Shown here piece after piece: positions 46,051-55,815 of a stretch of DNA of 64,000 bases. Position numbers and translations under genes: made by a program. The notes below the pieces were generated by a model. It saw only the letters and a program-made list of their open reading frames with translations, was not told the DNA's origin and ran no database searches. Numbering within the stretch: position 1 is the stretch's first letter; each line of letters opens with the position of its first letter. The stretch is from the NCBI RefSeq assembly GCF_003952385.1, contig NZ_CP034444.1:4030001-4094000 (forward strand), written 5' to 3'. Source of the DNA: Mesorhizobium sp. M1D.F.Ca.ET.043.01.1.1. Lineage in GTDB: Bacteria; Pseudomonadota; Alphaproteobacteria; Rhizobiales; Rhizobiaceae.

Positions 46051-47107
46051 TGCATGCAAACCCGCCACGGAGCCTGATGCCCAGCTCTTCTCCGATGCGG
46101 ACAATGTCGCCACGCCCGATACGCTGACCATTGGCCACTATGTCGACCGGGCCGTCGATCGGCCATCCAAGTTCAAAAATATGCCCTTCGCCGGCACTTC
46201 TTAATTCCCCAAGAGAAATAGGCCAGCGGCCGCATTCAAAGACAAGCACGATCTCGACATCGTCGAGATCCTTAGTAAGCTCCAGTTGCGATCCGGGTTG
46301 TGTCATATGCGCACTCTCCAAAGGACACGGTCGCGGGCGGAAAGGCCCCCGCAAGATTAATTCATCGCCGTCAAGATCCGCCTCGGCGCACAACTGGCCG
46401 ACAGCTAGGGTGATCTGGCCGCGGCCGAACGGCGCAATATCGGGCAACAATGCATCACCGACACATGCGCTTCGAAGAAGCGCCGCAGGAAGGCGAAGCG
46501 TGCCGACCTCTCCTGCAACAATGAGCGGGAGCTCTGGAGGCAGCCCGCCCAGCTGCCGCGGCAACTGGGCAAGCAGTTCGCCTAGCGCGCGAAACGCAGG
46601 CGGTACTAAGCCGTCAAGTGGCGTGAACAGGAATAGACGGCCCTTGCCCTTGACCGCGCCGAAAATGATGTCGAGTTCAAGATGAGGAGCCAGCATCGTG
46701 GCTTCGCATACCCGCACGAGTTGCACGTTCAGACGCGTCGTCTCCTCCAGTCGAGTGACAAGCGGCTCCAGAGCGAGTTCGAGAATTAGCGAAGCAGTTG
46801 GCTCGGAAGGGAAGGCCAAGCCGTTCTGCACTGTCGTGATGAACTCCTCTACGAGCGGGCGCGACAGTGACAAGATGACCGTTTCGGCTCCCACTCTCCA
46901 GACGCAGTCAAGCATCGGAATGGCAGCAGGTTCCTGCTGCCAGACAAGCCCTGCCGTTCGCACCGATAGCGGCACCTCGTTGATCCGGCTTTGAAACGGC
47001 GTGCGCGGCGCTGCTGTATCATTGAGCCACGAGACAACCGTGTGGGACAGTTTCAGAACTGGTTCGAACATGGCGGGTGTGACCGCAGCGCCTATCAAAG
47101 ACTGCAC
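46043..47107 (-). CDS. rhcQ: T3SS cytoplasmic ring protein RhcQ (SctQ)
   Basis: 354 residues from GTG 47107; no ATG in frame lies nearby and the frame stays open back into y4yJ, so the start is uncertain. The C-terminal SPOA domain (ELTKDLDDVEIVLVFECGRW to GRGDIVRIGEELGIRLRGG) is well conserved. SctQ builds the sorting platform below the export gate. An out-of-frame ATG with a good AGAGG (ending after seven codons) lies just upstream. Confidence 0.92.
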   Translation of the reverse strand: MQSLIGAAVTPAMFEPVLKLSHTVVSWLNDTAAPRTPFQSRINEVPLSVRTAGLVWQQEPAAIPMLDCVWRVGAETVILSLSRPLVEEFITTVQNGLAFPSEPTASLILELALEPLVTRLEETTRLNVQLVRVCEATMLAPHLELDIIFGAVKGKGRLFLFTPLDGLVPPAFRALGELLAQLPRQLGGLPPELPLIVAGEVGTLRLPAALLRSACVGDALLPDIAPFGRGQITLAVGQLCAEADLDGDELILRGPFRPRPCPLESAHMTQPGSQLELTKDLDDVEIVLVFECGRWPISLGELRSAGEGHIFELGWPIDGPVDIVANGQRIGRGDIVRIGEELGIRLRGGFACNE

Positions 47108-47160
47108 GGTCGTGTCATTCGGACGACCTCTTGCGACCGTCGGATCCGGTTGCGCGGCAT

Positions 47161-47673
47161 TTAGGCAAGCGACCCCCTCGCATATTTCAGCAGTATCTCA
47201 TCGTCGGCCTCGATCTCGGCTGCGGCCTCCGAATGAGTCTCGACGGCGCGCCGCACGTCGTCCTCGATTTGTTGCCATTTGTCCCTTGCCGCCGAACATA
47301 TGACCCATAGCTCCCTCGTCCTGGACGCCGCCATCTCAGCCTCCTCTTGAGCGATTTGGGTATCATCAAGCATCTGCCGTCTGGAATTGATCTCAGCGGC
47401 AAGTTGTTCAGTGTGAAGGCGGTGACGGTCGAGCGCTGCGCTAGACAAGTTGTCGAGTGACATCAGATGCTGATAGAGCGCTGCTTCTTTTCTTGAACAA
47501 TGTTGCTGTATCATTGCAAGCTCCCTAGAGGCATTTTGTACGGCTGAGGCGGCCACATCGCGCTGGGCTTCCTTCTTGGACAGCTCGCCAAGGGCACGAC
47601 GCTCTTGCATTTCCTTCAGAAGCCGTAACCTCGAAGACTGAATCCAGTTTACGCGGTCAGACGCGACATCCAT
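47161..47673 (-). CDS. y4yJ: T3SS stalk protein Y4yJ-like (SctO)
   Basis: 170 residues, nearly all predicted coiled coil (RLRLLKEMQERRALGELSKK, LHTEQLAAEINSRRQMLDDT). It starts 25 bases inside the 3' end of rhcN. SctO proteins link the ATPase ring to the export gate. The place between rhcN and rhcQ is standard. Confidence 0.88.
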   Translation of the reverse strand: MDVASDRVNWIQSSRLRLLKEMQERRALGELSKKEAQRDVAASAVQNASRELAMIQQHCSRKEAALYQHLMSLDNLSSAALDRHRLHTEQLAAEINSRRQMLDDTQIAQEEAEMAASRTRELWVICSAARDKWQQIEDDVRRAVETHSEAAAEIEADDEILLKYARGSLA

Positions 47674-49007
47674 GCGACCGTCTCCTCGAAATCTGACGCG
47701 TCATCTTCGCTCTGGCGCAGAAACTCCCTCAGTTCGTCGATTGACGCGACAGCCCGGTCAGTCAGGGGATCTCCACCTGGCTTGTATTCGCCAACATTGA
47801 TCAAGAACTCGGTCTCGGCATAGCGCGACAGGAGCTCGCGGAAAATGGATGCTGCCTTGCGATGTGTCCCCGAAACGACTGCATCCATGACGCGGCTGCG
47901 ACTCTGCAGCACATCAATAGCGGGGAAATGCGATCGCGCCGCAATAGCGCGTGAGAGGATGACATGGCCATCGAGAATACCACGCGATTCCTCGGCGATT
48001 GGATCACCCGTGCCATCACCCTCTACAAGCACCGTATAGAAGGCCGTGATTGAGCCCCGCTCACCCATGCCGGCGCGCTCGAGCAGGCCTGGCAGCATGC
48101 CAAAAACGGAAGGAGGAAAGCCCCGTCGCGTCGGCGGCTCACCCGCAGCAAGGCCTATTTCGCGCATAGCGCGGCAGAAGCGCGTCAGCGAATCCAGCAT
48201 GAGAGCAACGCGTAGGCCTTGATCGCGGAAATATTCCGCGAGCGCAGTCGCCATTGGAGCGCATTGCGCACGCTCTACCGCCGAGCGGTCGGATGTTTCA
48301 ACCACGACGACCGTACGGAGAAGGCCCTCTTCACCAAGATTCCTTTCGATGAATTCACGAACTTCCCGTCCACGTTCGCCTATGAGCGCCACTATGACGA
48401 CGTCAGCGGCGGCACCCTTTACGATCTGTGACAACAGCGTCGACTTGCCACCACCTGGCTCGCCATAAATCCCGATCCGCTGGCCCTCGCCGCACGTCAG
48501 CAGACCATCGAGGACACGGACCCCAAGCGGGAATGGCCGCTCAATCATGCGCCTCGTCATCGGATTGGGGGCTCTGCCATGCAGGGGCCGAGTTTCGACG
48601 GTCTTGATTTCGCCTTTGCCGTCCAATGGGCGGCAACGACTGTCGATCACGCGACCGAGCAAATCGCCGCCGACGGGCACCTCACGCATTCGGCCAGTGG
48701 CCACGACCTCTGCGCGGCTGGATAGGCCCACCAAGTCCCCGATCGGTGTCAGCAATACACCATCACCCGACAGGCCGATCACCTCGGCCTCGAGCGACAG
48801 CCCGGTTCGCGGGTCCTCTAGGAGGCAAAGTTCCCCAATACGAGTGTCTGGCAAGACGGCATGAACCAGTGTGCCGATAGCCCGCGTGATCCGACCGCGC
48901 ACCGCACGCGTGTCAATTCGCTTGGCCGCAGCCCTCAAAGACGAGATTGCTGGAACGAGAGCTCGAGTGTCGGCGTCAGCGTTATGTTCTGGGACGGGCT
49001 TTCTCAT
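47649..49007 (-). CDS. rhcN: T3SS ATPase RhcN (SctN)
   Basis: 452 residues. Walker A GEPGGGKST at 182-190, ALIGERGREVREFIE, and the Walker B and catalytic stretch VALMLDSLTRFCRAMREIGL are intact, as is the GFPPSVFGMLPGLLERAG loop. The hexameric ATPase unfolds substrates and frees chaperones at the base of the secretion machine. The ATG overlaps the nolV stop (ATGA). Confidence 0.97.
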   Translation of the reverse strand: MRKPVPEHNADADTRALVPAISSLRAAAKRIDTRAVRGRITRAIGTLVHAVLPDTRIGELCLLEDPRTGLSLEAEVIGLSGDGVLLTPIGDLVGLSSRAEVVATGRMREVPVGGDLLGRVIDSRCRPLDGKGEIKTVETRPLHGRAPNPMTRRMIERPFPLGVRVLDGLLTCGEGQRIGIYGEPGGGKSTLLSQIVKGAAADVVIVALIGERGREVREFIERNLGEEGLLRTVVVVETSDRSAVERAQCAPMATALAEYFRDQGLRVALMLDSLTRFCRAMREIGLAAGEPPTRRGFPPSVFGMLPGLLERAGMGERGSITAFYTVLVEGDGTGDPIAEESRGILDGHVILSRAIAARSHFPAIDVLQSRSRVMDAVVSGTHRKAASIFRELLSRYAETEFLINVGEYKPGGDPLTDRAVASIDELREFLRQSEDDASDFEETVAWMSRLTA

Positions 49008-49627
49008 AGCTCGCCTTTCTCACAGAGCGTCCCGAAACCAAGGCGCAGCGCGCGCATCTGGGCGTCAAGTCCAAGGTCAACATTGCCGTACTCGCTCCAC
49101 AGCACGCAGCGTTGCGGCGACAATGTCGGGTCGGGCTCGATCCGCACCCTTGGTCGACCATCCTGGCCGTCGCATCGAGCAAACTCTCGTGCAAGCATGT
49201 CGACTTGCATGGGAGAAACATGAAGGCAAACGTCGGCGCCGCTGTATTGACACTCTATGGCGTGACGAACAGCCCTCACCAATAGCTCGCCCGGATCGAA
49301 AGCGCCGATAAGATCGCTCAATATTTCCATCACGAGCTGCGGCAATTCCTGCTCCAGAGCCGCCTTTCGTCGCGCGATTTCGGAGATTGTCTCCGCAATC
49401 AACCCTGCCATCTCCTCGGTGCCTGCATTCGAGCCCTCCATGTGGCCGCGCGCCCACGCCCGCTGGTAAACCGCGCGTGCCCAGTTTCGAACGCGCTGCC
49501 GATGCCGTTCTGCCGCGGCAAGGGCTTGCGCGGCGCTGTGCCAGGTTTCGAGCTCGCTCGCGGGTATCAGTGGTCCGACTGGACGCATCTGCGGCGCTAT
49601 TGGCCCCTCGGAAAGTTCGACTGTCAT
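49004..49627 (-). CDS. nolV: T3SS ATPase regulator NolV (SctL)
   Basis: 207 residues. The helical N-terminal half (ALAAAERHRQRVRNWARAVY) and HrpE/YscL-type C-terminal half (VRAVRHAIECQYSGADVCLH, RVRIEPDPTLSPQRCVLWSE) are as in SctL. It binds RhcN and tethers it to RhcQ. Start and stop overlap both neighbours by four bases. Confidence 0.93.
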   Translation of the reverse strand: MTVELSEGPIAPQMRPVGPLIPASELETWHSAAQALAAAERHRQRVRNWARAVYQRAWARGHMEGSNAGTEEMAGLIAETISEIARRKAALEQELPQLVMEILSDLIGAFDPGELLVRAVRHAIECQYSGADVCLHVSPMQVDMLAREFARCDGQDGRPRVRIEPDPTLSPQRCVLWSEYGNVDLGLDAQMRALRLGFGTLCEKGEL

Positions 49628-50241
49628 TTCACCGGGGTCTCTGTCTCAAAATGAGCTACTACAAGTGAAAGCAATTGGCCGGCGGCGGTCCAATGCTCAT
49701 GTGCTGGAGTCTCCGCGGCAGTCCCCTCGGGCAATCGAAGAAGCACGCGGTTACGCTCGGTCGCTGAACTGTCCTGGAGCCAAGCTCCAAGACATGCGTG
49801 TCCATCGTATTCGATTTGCTGAGCGAGTTTTTCTGGGTCCGAGATCAGTCTTTTGTCAACAGCATGCAGCAGGTGTCGGATTCCGAATGCGTGTGCATCC
49901 ACGCCGATGCGTTTAACAAGGATGGCAAGCTCAGGCTGAGAGACAAACGCGACCAGCGAACGGGCATGCCAGATACTACCAGCAAGAAGGGCCGCTCGAT
50001 ATGGATCATGCCCGCGTAGAAGGTCCGGCCTGCAGCCGATGTGGTTCAGATCCACGTCATCGTTGCCCAGCAATTCTGCCAGCCTTGGATGCAGTCTGGA
50101 ACACTTCTGCAACTTCACTAACGTTTCGGCCGATAACGCTGGATCAAGACGCGCCGCAAGACGGGTTGGATGGGCCGAAGCCGCAAGCTCGCTCGCGCCC
50201 GGAAAGTGCGGACCATCAGGTCGGGCGGTCTGTATAGGCAT
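49624..50241 (-). CDS. nolU: T3SS sorting-platform protein NolU (SctK)
   Basis: 205 residues from ATG 50241 (MPIQTARPDGPHFPGAS), 13 bases after the rhcJ stop; a longer frame from 50367 would overlap rhcJ. The conserved C-terminal segment VGVDAHAFGIRHLL-like sequence (KRIGVDAHAFGIRHLLHAVD) is seen. SctK connects the sorting platform to the SctD ring. Confidence 0.88.
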   Translation of the reverse strand: MPIQTARPDGPHFPGASELAASAHPTRLAARLDPALSAETLVKLQKCSRLHPRLAELLGNDDVDLNHIGCRPDLLRGHDPYRAALLAGSIWHARSLVAFVSQPELAILVKRIGVDAHAFGIRHLLHAVDKRLISDPEKLAQQIEYDGHACLGAWLQDSSATERNRVLLRLPEGTAAETPAHEHWTAAGQLLSLVVAHFETETPVK

Positions 50242-50254
50242 TGGCAATGAGATG

Positions 50255-51091
50255 TCACCCACGTCCAATTGCAGGCATTCTTTTGCGAATGGCCTCGACA
50301 GCAGAAGCATCCCGGCGCCCCTCGACCTTGGAAACGCCGGTTGATTGCTTGCGCCGACGCGTAACAACGCCGATCAAGAGATAACAGGCCACGGCGAATA
50401 CGGCTGCGGCAAAACCTGTTACGGTCGCCAGAAGTGGCGCAGGAAGAGGTAGTGATGCTTGTGGCAAAACAGCAGTCGGATCGGGCCGTTGCTCGTGTGC
50501 GGACCGTTCTACCGGCACCAAAACCACTTCCACCTTATCGTAGGACAGGCCTTCGATGCTGTCGGCTACAAGCATCTTTATCTTTGGCAGCAGAGCCGCG
50601 ACATTTGTTTTTGCGTCGTGCCTGATAAACACCGAGGCCGAGGATGGCGTGGCACCGGCTCGCACAAGGTCGTTATGCGGCAGCACGACGTGAACACGTA
50701 CAGAAAAAACGCCATCGATATCGCTGATCGTCCGCGACAACTCTTCGCTCAGGGCATACACGTAACGGGCACGCTCTTCGGTCGGCGAGGCAATCAGGCC
50801 TGATCCTTGGAATATCTCACCGAGGTTCTTGAAGGATTGGCGCGGCAGCCCCTTGGCGTTCAGAAGGTTGATTGAGAAGGCGAGCAGCTTTTCGTCAACC
50901 TGGATCGTGCTGGTTCCATCCTTGGCGACCACCCGGATCGCGGCGACCCCGTTGTCTTCAAGAAGTGCGAGCATTTCATTTGCCTCACGCTCTTGCAATT
51001 GCGTGTAGAGGTCGGCTTTGCAAGCAGTGAGGGCGACGAGAACTGGCAGCATGACAAGTCTAACCGACCGCCACCCTGACAGGCCACGCAT
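50255..51091 (-). CDS. rhcJ: T3SS inner ring lipoprotein RhcJ (NolT, SctJ)
   Basis: 278 residues from ATG 51091, with GAGGG upstream. The lipobox LTAC ends the signal (VMLPVLVALTAC). Two ring-building domains follow (YTQLQEREANEMLALLEDNG and SVRVHVVLPHNDLV), then a C-terminal membrane segment (LLATVTGFAAAVFAVACYLL) and a basic tail. It builds the periplasmic MS-type ring with the SctD protein. Confidence 0.95.
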   Translation of the reverse strand: MRGLSGWRSVRLVMLPVLVALTACKADLYTQLQEREANEMLALLEDNGVAAIRVVAKDGTSTIQVDEKLLAFSINLLNAKGLPRQSFKNLGEIFQGSGLIASPTEERARYVYALSEELSRTISDIDGVFSVRVHVVLPHNDLVRAGATPSSASVFIRHDAKTNVAALLPKIKMLVADSIEGLSYDKVEVVLVPVERSAHEQRPDPTAVLPQASLPLPAPLLATVTGFAAAVFAVACYLLIGVVTRRRKQSTGVSKVEGRRDASAVEAIRKRMPAIGRG

Positions 51092-51127
51092 GATTTCGCC
51101 CTCGGCCAAGCCAATCATGCGCGCGGT

Positions 51128-51637
51128 TCAGCCTTCCTTCAAAAGTTTATTCACGGATGATGTGACGCCGCTGACGCCTTTGGAGATAAGCGCCACCTGG
51201 GTGACGCCGTTGTAAACATCCCGAAGACCAGCCATCATCGTTTCGAAGTCTTGCCCTTGTTGGGGAATGCCCGAGATTCCGGTTCCCGCCTCACCTGGAA
51301 CGGGAAGCTTCTGCGCCGGTCCCGGTAGAGCGCCCTTCGAAAGGGCTATGTCATGGTCGAGCGCGGGGAAGGAAACAGTGTTGTGTGGATATAGGGAGGA
51401 AATCGTCTGCAACACGCGATCGCCCATGCCGCTCGTCGGCGCAGCCGCGCGCTGAACATCCATCGCCGCAGCAACTGGCGCCGCACTCGCTGGCCCCGCG
51501 GCGGCATCGTTTTTCAGCGAGTCGGCTGCATGCCCTAAGGCGCGCTCAAACTGGGCCTGCTCGACAATCGACGGTGATCCGACCCTGGGGAGGCCAGCCG
51601 TTAGAGTGGCAGAGATCGACGTGACAGGCATCATCAT
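51128..51637 (-). CDS. nolB: NolB (NopB), secreted T3 inner-rod/pilus protein
   Basis: 169 residues from ATG 51637 (MMMPVTSISATLTAG); two more ATGs follow directly, and a longer frame to 51706 overlaps the promoter. The Ala- and Pro-rich N-terminal half and helical C-terminus (DFETMMAGLRDVYNGVTQVA, SKGVSGVTSSVNKLL) fit NolB/NopB and the SctI inner-rod class. It is the first gene of the core operon, about 80 bases after a tts box. Confidence 0.85.
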   Translation of the reverse strand: MMMPVTSISATLTAGLPRVGSPSIVEQAQFERALGHAADSLKNDAAAGPASAAPVAAAMDVQRAAAPTSGMGDRVLQTISSLYPHNTVSFPALDHDIALSKGALPGPAQKLPVPGEAGTGISGIPQQGQDFETMMAGLRDVYNGVTQVALISKGVSGVTSSVNKLLKEG

Positions 51638-51713
51638 GTAAGGACTCGGTTGCTCTCTCTGACCGGGCGAGCCCCGCCCATTCATCACCCGGTGTCGGCG
51701 CAACACTCCTAGG

Positions 51714-51741
51714 GGGGCAAGCTGACAACAAGCTGACTAAC
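51714..51741 (-). promoter_or_regulatory. tts box of the nolB-rhcU operon
   Basis: On the minus strand: GTCAGCTTGTTGTCAGCT then TGCCCC. The conserved GTCAGCTT block is present; the central TCGAAAGCT is TTGTCAGCT here. Confidence 0.75.
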
Positions 51742-51824
51742 GGCGGCGTCATTTCGACAATCTAAAATCTCTTCGGCAATTTAGTCACTTGTGATGATTT
51801 CAGCGTTTGGTTTATCAGTGCGAC

Positions 51825-52523
51825 ATGCCGAGAACGCTTATCCAACCCGTCACCCTGCATGTTTTGAGACTTCTTTGTGCCGGGTTTTTTCTGTCCACCG
51901 GGATTCACCCGGCGCATGCAGTCCCGCTGTCCCTTCCGGCGACACCCTATAGATACACGGTTCTGGATCAGGAGCTCGCTGCAGCGTTGCAGGAATTCGG
52001 CAACAACCTGAATATCAGGGTCAACATCAGTCCTGCGGTGAAGGGGCGAATTCGCGGACGTATGCCTGATTTGCCACCGCGCGCGTTCCTCGACCGCTTG
52101 ACGAACCTTTACGGTCTACAATGGTACTATGACGGCCTTGTGCTCTATGTGTCTGCTGCACAAGAATCGCAAACTCGAATGCTTTTGATGACGTCGATTC
52201 GCTTCGATGCGTTCAAGGGGGCTCTCGACAAGCTTGATATCTCCGACGAGCGCTATGTGGTCAAACCCGTGCCAGGCAATGGCCTCGTCTTCGTTTCCGG
52301 TCCACCGCGCTTCGTCGCACTCGTGGAGCAGACCTTTAACGGCTTGGTGGCGCAGGCGCAGGCGCAGACTCACATAGCGGCAACGCCAAAGGAATCAGTG
52401 CTGATCTTGTTTCGCGGCTCCTCCACTACGGTCGTTCGCGACGGACGACCGGATGCTTCTTATTCTTCTGACATCCCACAACAGGATAGCGTTGGCGGGA
52501 AGCCTGAGCTGGGCAAGAAATGA
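51825..52523 (+). CDS. rhcC1: N-terminal secretin subunit RhcC1 (NolW)
   Basis: 232 residues from ATG 51825 (MPRTLIQPVTLHVLRLL); the frame is open to 51807. A signal peptide ends at HPAHA. The secretin N0 domain (YTVLDQELAAALQEFGNNLN, LPPRAFLDRLTNLYGLQWYY) and an N1-like domain follow, but there is no beta-barrel secretin domain. In rhizobia the secretin is split, with the pore part encoded separately as RhcC2 (here 63374 onward). It is divergent from nolB. Confidence 0.9.
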   Translation: MPRTLIQPVTLHVLRLLCAGFFLSTGIHPAHAVPLSLPATPYRYTVLDQELAAALQEFGNNLNIRVNISPAVKGRIRGRMPDLPPRAFLDRLTNLYGLQWYYDGLVLYVSAAQESQTRMLLMTSIRFDAFKGALDKLDISDERYVVKPVPGNGLVFVSGPPRFVALVEQTFNGLVAQAQAQTHIAATPKESVLILFRGSSTTVVRDGRPDASYSSDIPQQDSVGGKPELGKK

Positions 52524-52591
52524 ACATTGAGGATTTCCCGCAGCTCTGAAGAACATGACTGCGGCTACCCCTTTGTGAACTCTTCGCAAAC

Positions 52592-52620
52592 TCGTCAGTT
52601 TCTCGAAAGCTAATCCGCTC
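52592..52620 (+). promoter_or_regulatory. tts box of nopX
   Basis: TCGTCAGTTTCTCGAAAGCT then AATCCGCTC, the best match to the consensus in the window. It is 205 bases before the nopX ATG. Confidence 0.85.
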
Positions 52621-52824
52621 ATGATGAGTCCCGGCAGCTCTCGCGGTGACTCCGGCCATTGTGTTGGACCGAACCTTGGAGCCGGCCCGGAACACAGCAA
52701 TTGAAGGCAGGGCAGGCGCATTCGTGACCTGCCGACGCTTGGAATTGTCGAATTTTGTGAAACGCAAGGGATCTTCTGTCGGGGTCTCTTGTGGGGATTT
52801 CAACGTCACGTCTGAGGATGCATA

Positions 52825-54759
52825 ATGTCGGCCAGTAATCTTTCAACTTTCTACCGCTCAAATTCGCTACAGTCCGCAAGGGGTTGGCCGGGCCTGAAAG
52901 TTTCCCATTTTGCGACCCAGCATCAGCAAAGTGCATCGTGCTTCGAAGCGATGCTGTCCACTTGTGTGCTGGCAGACAAGCCCGGCTCTTTCGCGCAAGG
53001 GGATCTGCCAGCGTCGAATCTTGATTCGACAATGGATAAATTGCGGCAGGACCCTTTGGGCCATCTGGCACCGGATGTCTTGACATTGAATGGCTTGGAG
53101 CAACACCCACTGGATCTGCTGCCGCCAAATATGAGGGCGGCTCTCAAGGAGGACCAATCGCAACGCTCCAAGGCGACTGAAGCCCAACATCTGCTCGGCG
53201 TCACTCCGAAGATCGAGCCGGCTCCCAGGCCGAGCCCCGGAATCACGTGGAACGGTGGGTCGCTGACCACGGCTGAGTTGCAGATTGTTGCGGTACTCAA
53301 CCGTCACAAGGACCAATGCCCGCTTACTTGGAAGTCGTTGACCGACAAAGCCAATGATCCCTCTACGCCACCGGATCTGAAAGCGGCGATCCAGGGACTG
53401 CAGCAGGATTCGGGACTTTTTTATGCGATTGGCTCGCAGGGCGACGGCCGCTGTGGAGGCAAGATCAACGCCAAGGACTTGGCCGGATTTTCAAACCACC
53501 ACCCACAAGTTGCTGCATTTCAGGAAGCCCAAGCGCGAAGCTACGAGCAGAACTACATACCATCCGACGGCAGCGGAGGTTTGCAGCCTTCGGTCATGAC
53601 CTTGAGCGATGCCTTGCGGGAGTTTTACCGGTACTCCGAAAATCTGTCCAAGGACCTGAGTCTGGATGAGTTCAAGAAAATGGTCGGCGGCGAATCGAAA
53701 AACGGCAAATTTCCGCCCCAGGTCATTGCGGCGGCGCAATATTTCCTCGATCACCCCGATGCTTGGAACCAGTTGTGCGGTGGCTCGAAAGGGAAGATGC
53801 ACAAAGAGGATTTCCTGCAAGTCGCCTCATCGTCGATGAGCCTCACGCAAACTGAGCTGAATACGGTCGAGATGATCAAGGACCATCAGGACACGTTCTT
53901 TGGAAGCGGTGTTCTGACTCGCGACAAACTGGCGAAAATGAAAGACGACAAGAGCCTTGATCCGAAAGTGCGGGAAGCAGCCTCTCAGCTCCTTTCAGAT
54001 CCTCTTCTGTTTGGCCTCCTGAACAATTCGATCACGGGCTATAAGACCCATCATAAATTCTTCGACTTTGGCGGCGGGCATACGGTTGATTCCGGCAATA
54101 TCAGCAAAAAAGACTTTGCCCATTTTTGCACAAACATGTCGTCTGCGAACCGCAACGTTCAGCAGCCAATCACCCACGGCGCCCAAACCGCAGAAGAGCA
54201 GAATGCCGTCGCGGACATGAAGATGGGCCTGATGGACCAGCCTGACATTAAGTCAGCCAAAAAGAACGGCGGGGCCGTCATGCACGTCGTCGACTCCGTG
54301 CTCAAAATCGAGACGAAAGTGCTCGACTTGGCGGCAACGGCGGTGGGACTGCTCAGCTTCATTCCGGGCCTCGGACAAGTAGCCGATCTTGCCTCGATGG
54401 TTCTCGAGGCTGAGTCGCAAGCAGCCAATCTCCTGCGTACGGCCATTAACGGAGGCGATATGAAGCGAGCGCTGGAGGAAGCTGGCCTCAATATGGCCGC
54501 GCAGGCGATCGGCCTTATCGCAGGCCCCGAGGTCAAGCTGGCCATTCGAAATGGGCTCGTAAAGCACCTGATGGAAGAGGCCTTGGCGGCAGGCATTGAT
54601 CTTTCGGTCTCGACGGCGCAGGACTACGCAGAAGGCTATGTGAATAACCTCAAAGCGCGCCTTGCAGGCGGCCCTGAGCAAAGCCTAGGCCTTCCGAGCA
54701 TGCCATCATTCCAGAGTGTGGCAAGCAATGTGCCCTTCGTCGGCATTGCCTTATCCTAG
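52825..54759 (+). CDS. nopX: NopX (NolX), T3 translocon protein
   Basis: 644 residues. The start MSASNLSTFYRSNSLQSARG, the HrpF/NolX-type central region with repeated units (LDEFKKMVGGESKNGKFPPQ, LCGGSKGKMHKEDFLQVASS) and the hydrophobic C-terminal region (LAATAVGLLSFIPGLGQVAD, AAQAIGLIAGPEVKLAIRNG) are all present. The protein is secreted and thought to form a pore in the host membrane for effector entry. It is the last T3SS gene on this side before the metabolic genes. Confidence 0.95.
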   Translation: MSASNLSTFYRSNSLQSARGWPGLKVSHFATQHQQSASCFEAMLSTCVLADKPGSFAQGDLPASNLDSTMDKLRQDPLGHLAPDVLTLNGLEQHPLDLLPPNMRAALKEDQSQRSKATEAQHLLGVTPKIEPAPRPSPGITWNGGSLTTAELQIVAVLNRHKDQCPLTWKSLTDKANDPSTPPDLKAAIQGLQQDSGLFYAIGSQGDGRCGGKINAKDLAGFSNHHPQVAAFQEAQARSYEQNYIPSDGSGGLQPSVMTLSDALREFYRYSENLSKDLSLDEFKKMVGGESKNGKFPPQVIAAAQYFLDHPDAWNQLCGGSKGKMHKEDFLQVASSSMSLTQTELNTVEMIKDHQDTFFGSGVLTRDKLAKMKDDKSLDPKVREAASQLLSDPLLFGLLNNSITGYKTHHKFFDFGGGHTVDSGNISKKDFAHFCTNMSSANRNVQQPITHGAQTAEEQNAVADMKMGLMDQPDIKSAKKNGGAVMHVVDSVLKIETKVLDLAATAVGLLSFIPGLGQVADLASMVLEAESQAANLLRTAINGGDMKRALEEAGLNMAAQAIGLIAGPEVKLAIRNGLVKHLMEEALAAGIDLSVSTAQDYAEGYVNNLKARLAGGPEQSLGLPSMPSFQSVASNVPFVGIALS

Positions 54760-54949
54760 CCGTCGCCTTGCGCGGAAGCTTTGGCTCGCGCGCTGACATA
54801 AGGGTCATTGTGGCACAAGCAGGGGTTCATCCGCATCAACGCAGCGGTGTTCCTGACGCCATCTGGATCGGACTGTGAGGGGGATGTCCGAAGTCTGTGA
54901 AGGCTTCGGTATATGACGACTTCAGAGTTACGCTGAGCCCAGCCATCTC

Positions 54950-55150
54950 GAGCCGGTGCGCCGGGTCGAGGTTTTCACGGGCGCCGGCCGGCAGCGGGAA
55001 TGGTCTCCGGAAGGCACGGCGCGGATGGTGGCGGAGCGGCGCAGCCGAAGGAACGGCTGTCGCGCGCCCAGGGCGGCCTCCCGAACAGCAGACGATGATC
55101 TCCTGCCTTGGGCCTATATCCTTGTGCCCACGCTCAAGGCAGTCGGCTGA
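54950..55150 (+). pseudogene. IS66-family accessory ORF (TnpA) remnant
   Basis: RRVEVFTGAGRQREWSPEG and ARMVAE match the N-terminus of the small IS66 OrfA/TnpA. Frame is lost afterwards. 54760-54950 shows nothing recognisable. Confidence 0.6.
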
Positions 55151-55236
55151 AAACAGCGCTGATTTAAAACAGCATTATCCTGCACTGCACCCTCGATCCT
55201 TGCGCTCACCGATCGCTCGTCGACACGCACGCGGTC

Positions 55237-55400
55237 AAGTCGTTATCGGCGCTATGCCGATGGGCTTCGAGAGCAAGGTGGACGCTGAGCGGTGCGTCAG
55301 CCTCAGGGCGCGGCTGGCCAGCTTTGGGTCTCACGCTCTATGACGGCAACACCCGGCTGATCAACTTGGCCTGTTCGCGGGCTCCCGGCAGCGGCGCGGA
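55237..55400 (+). pseudogene. Group II intron reverse transcriptase fragment
   Basis: MGFESKVDAERCVSLRARLA then, in another frame, GLTLYDGNTRLINLA match the end of the palm/thumb region of LtrA-type proteins (usually GFqsr.DAErFl..L..Rla.FgL.LhpdKTRLIeFG). About 50 residues survive. Confidence 0.6.
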
Positions 55401-55500
55401 AGCCACGGTCCGCCTTCCTCGGCTTCAGGCCAAAGATACCGCAGCATGCTCCAGAGCTATGTCTGCCGCCTCCGCCCCATCGTCGCTGGTCATGTGGAAA
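55380..55500 (-). pseudogene. Amidase-signature fragment
   Basis: On the minus strand one frame reads GACCGIFGLKPRK, the core of the amidase signature (usually s..CG.fGLKPt.G). Only about 40 residues of homology. Confidence 0.4.
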
Positions 55501-55815
55501 GGACAAGCAGGCTACGCACCCCATAATCCCGTCGGGCAGGATTCGACAGTCGACGGCGAGACATTCGCCAAACCTCACCCTTGATTCTCAGCAACGTTAA
55601 AAAAAATTCACATAATGTTCGTGAGTGTAGTCTCCTGTCAGGTGGTACATTAGCCCCAATATCTGGCGTCTTAGTCGTAGAAAGGACTGTGATCCATCTT
55701 CCATTAGCATCCATACCAGCGGATTTACAGCAAATGACGAGAGAGGTCTCATGCGGATTGATGGGGATAGAAGGGCTAGCGGCTTGCTGCATCCCGTCCG
55801 GGTTGATGCCAACCA
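55501..55815. other. Upstream region of the arsR-glyA-metK group
   Basis: An AT-rich stretch (55598-55620, TTAAAAAAAATTCACATAAT) may hold the promoter. No gene. Confidence 0.35.
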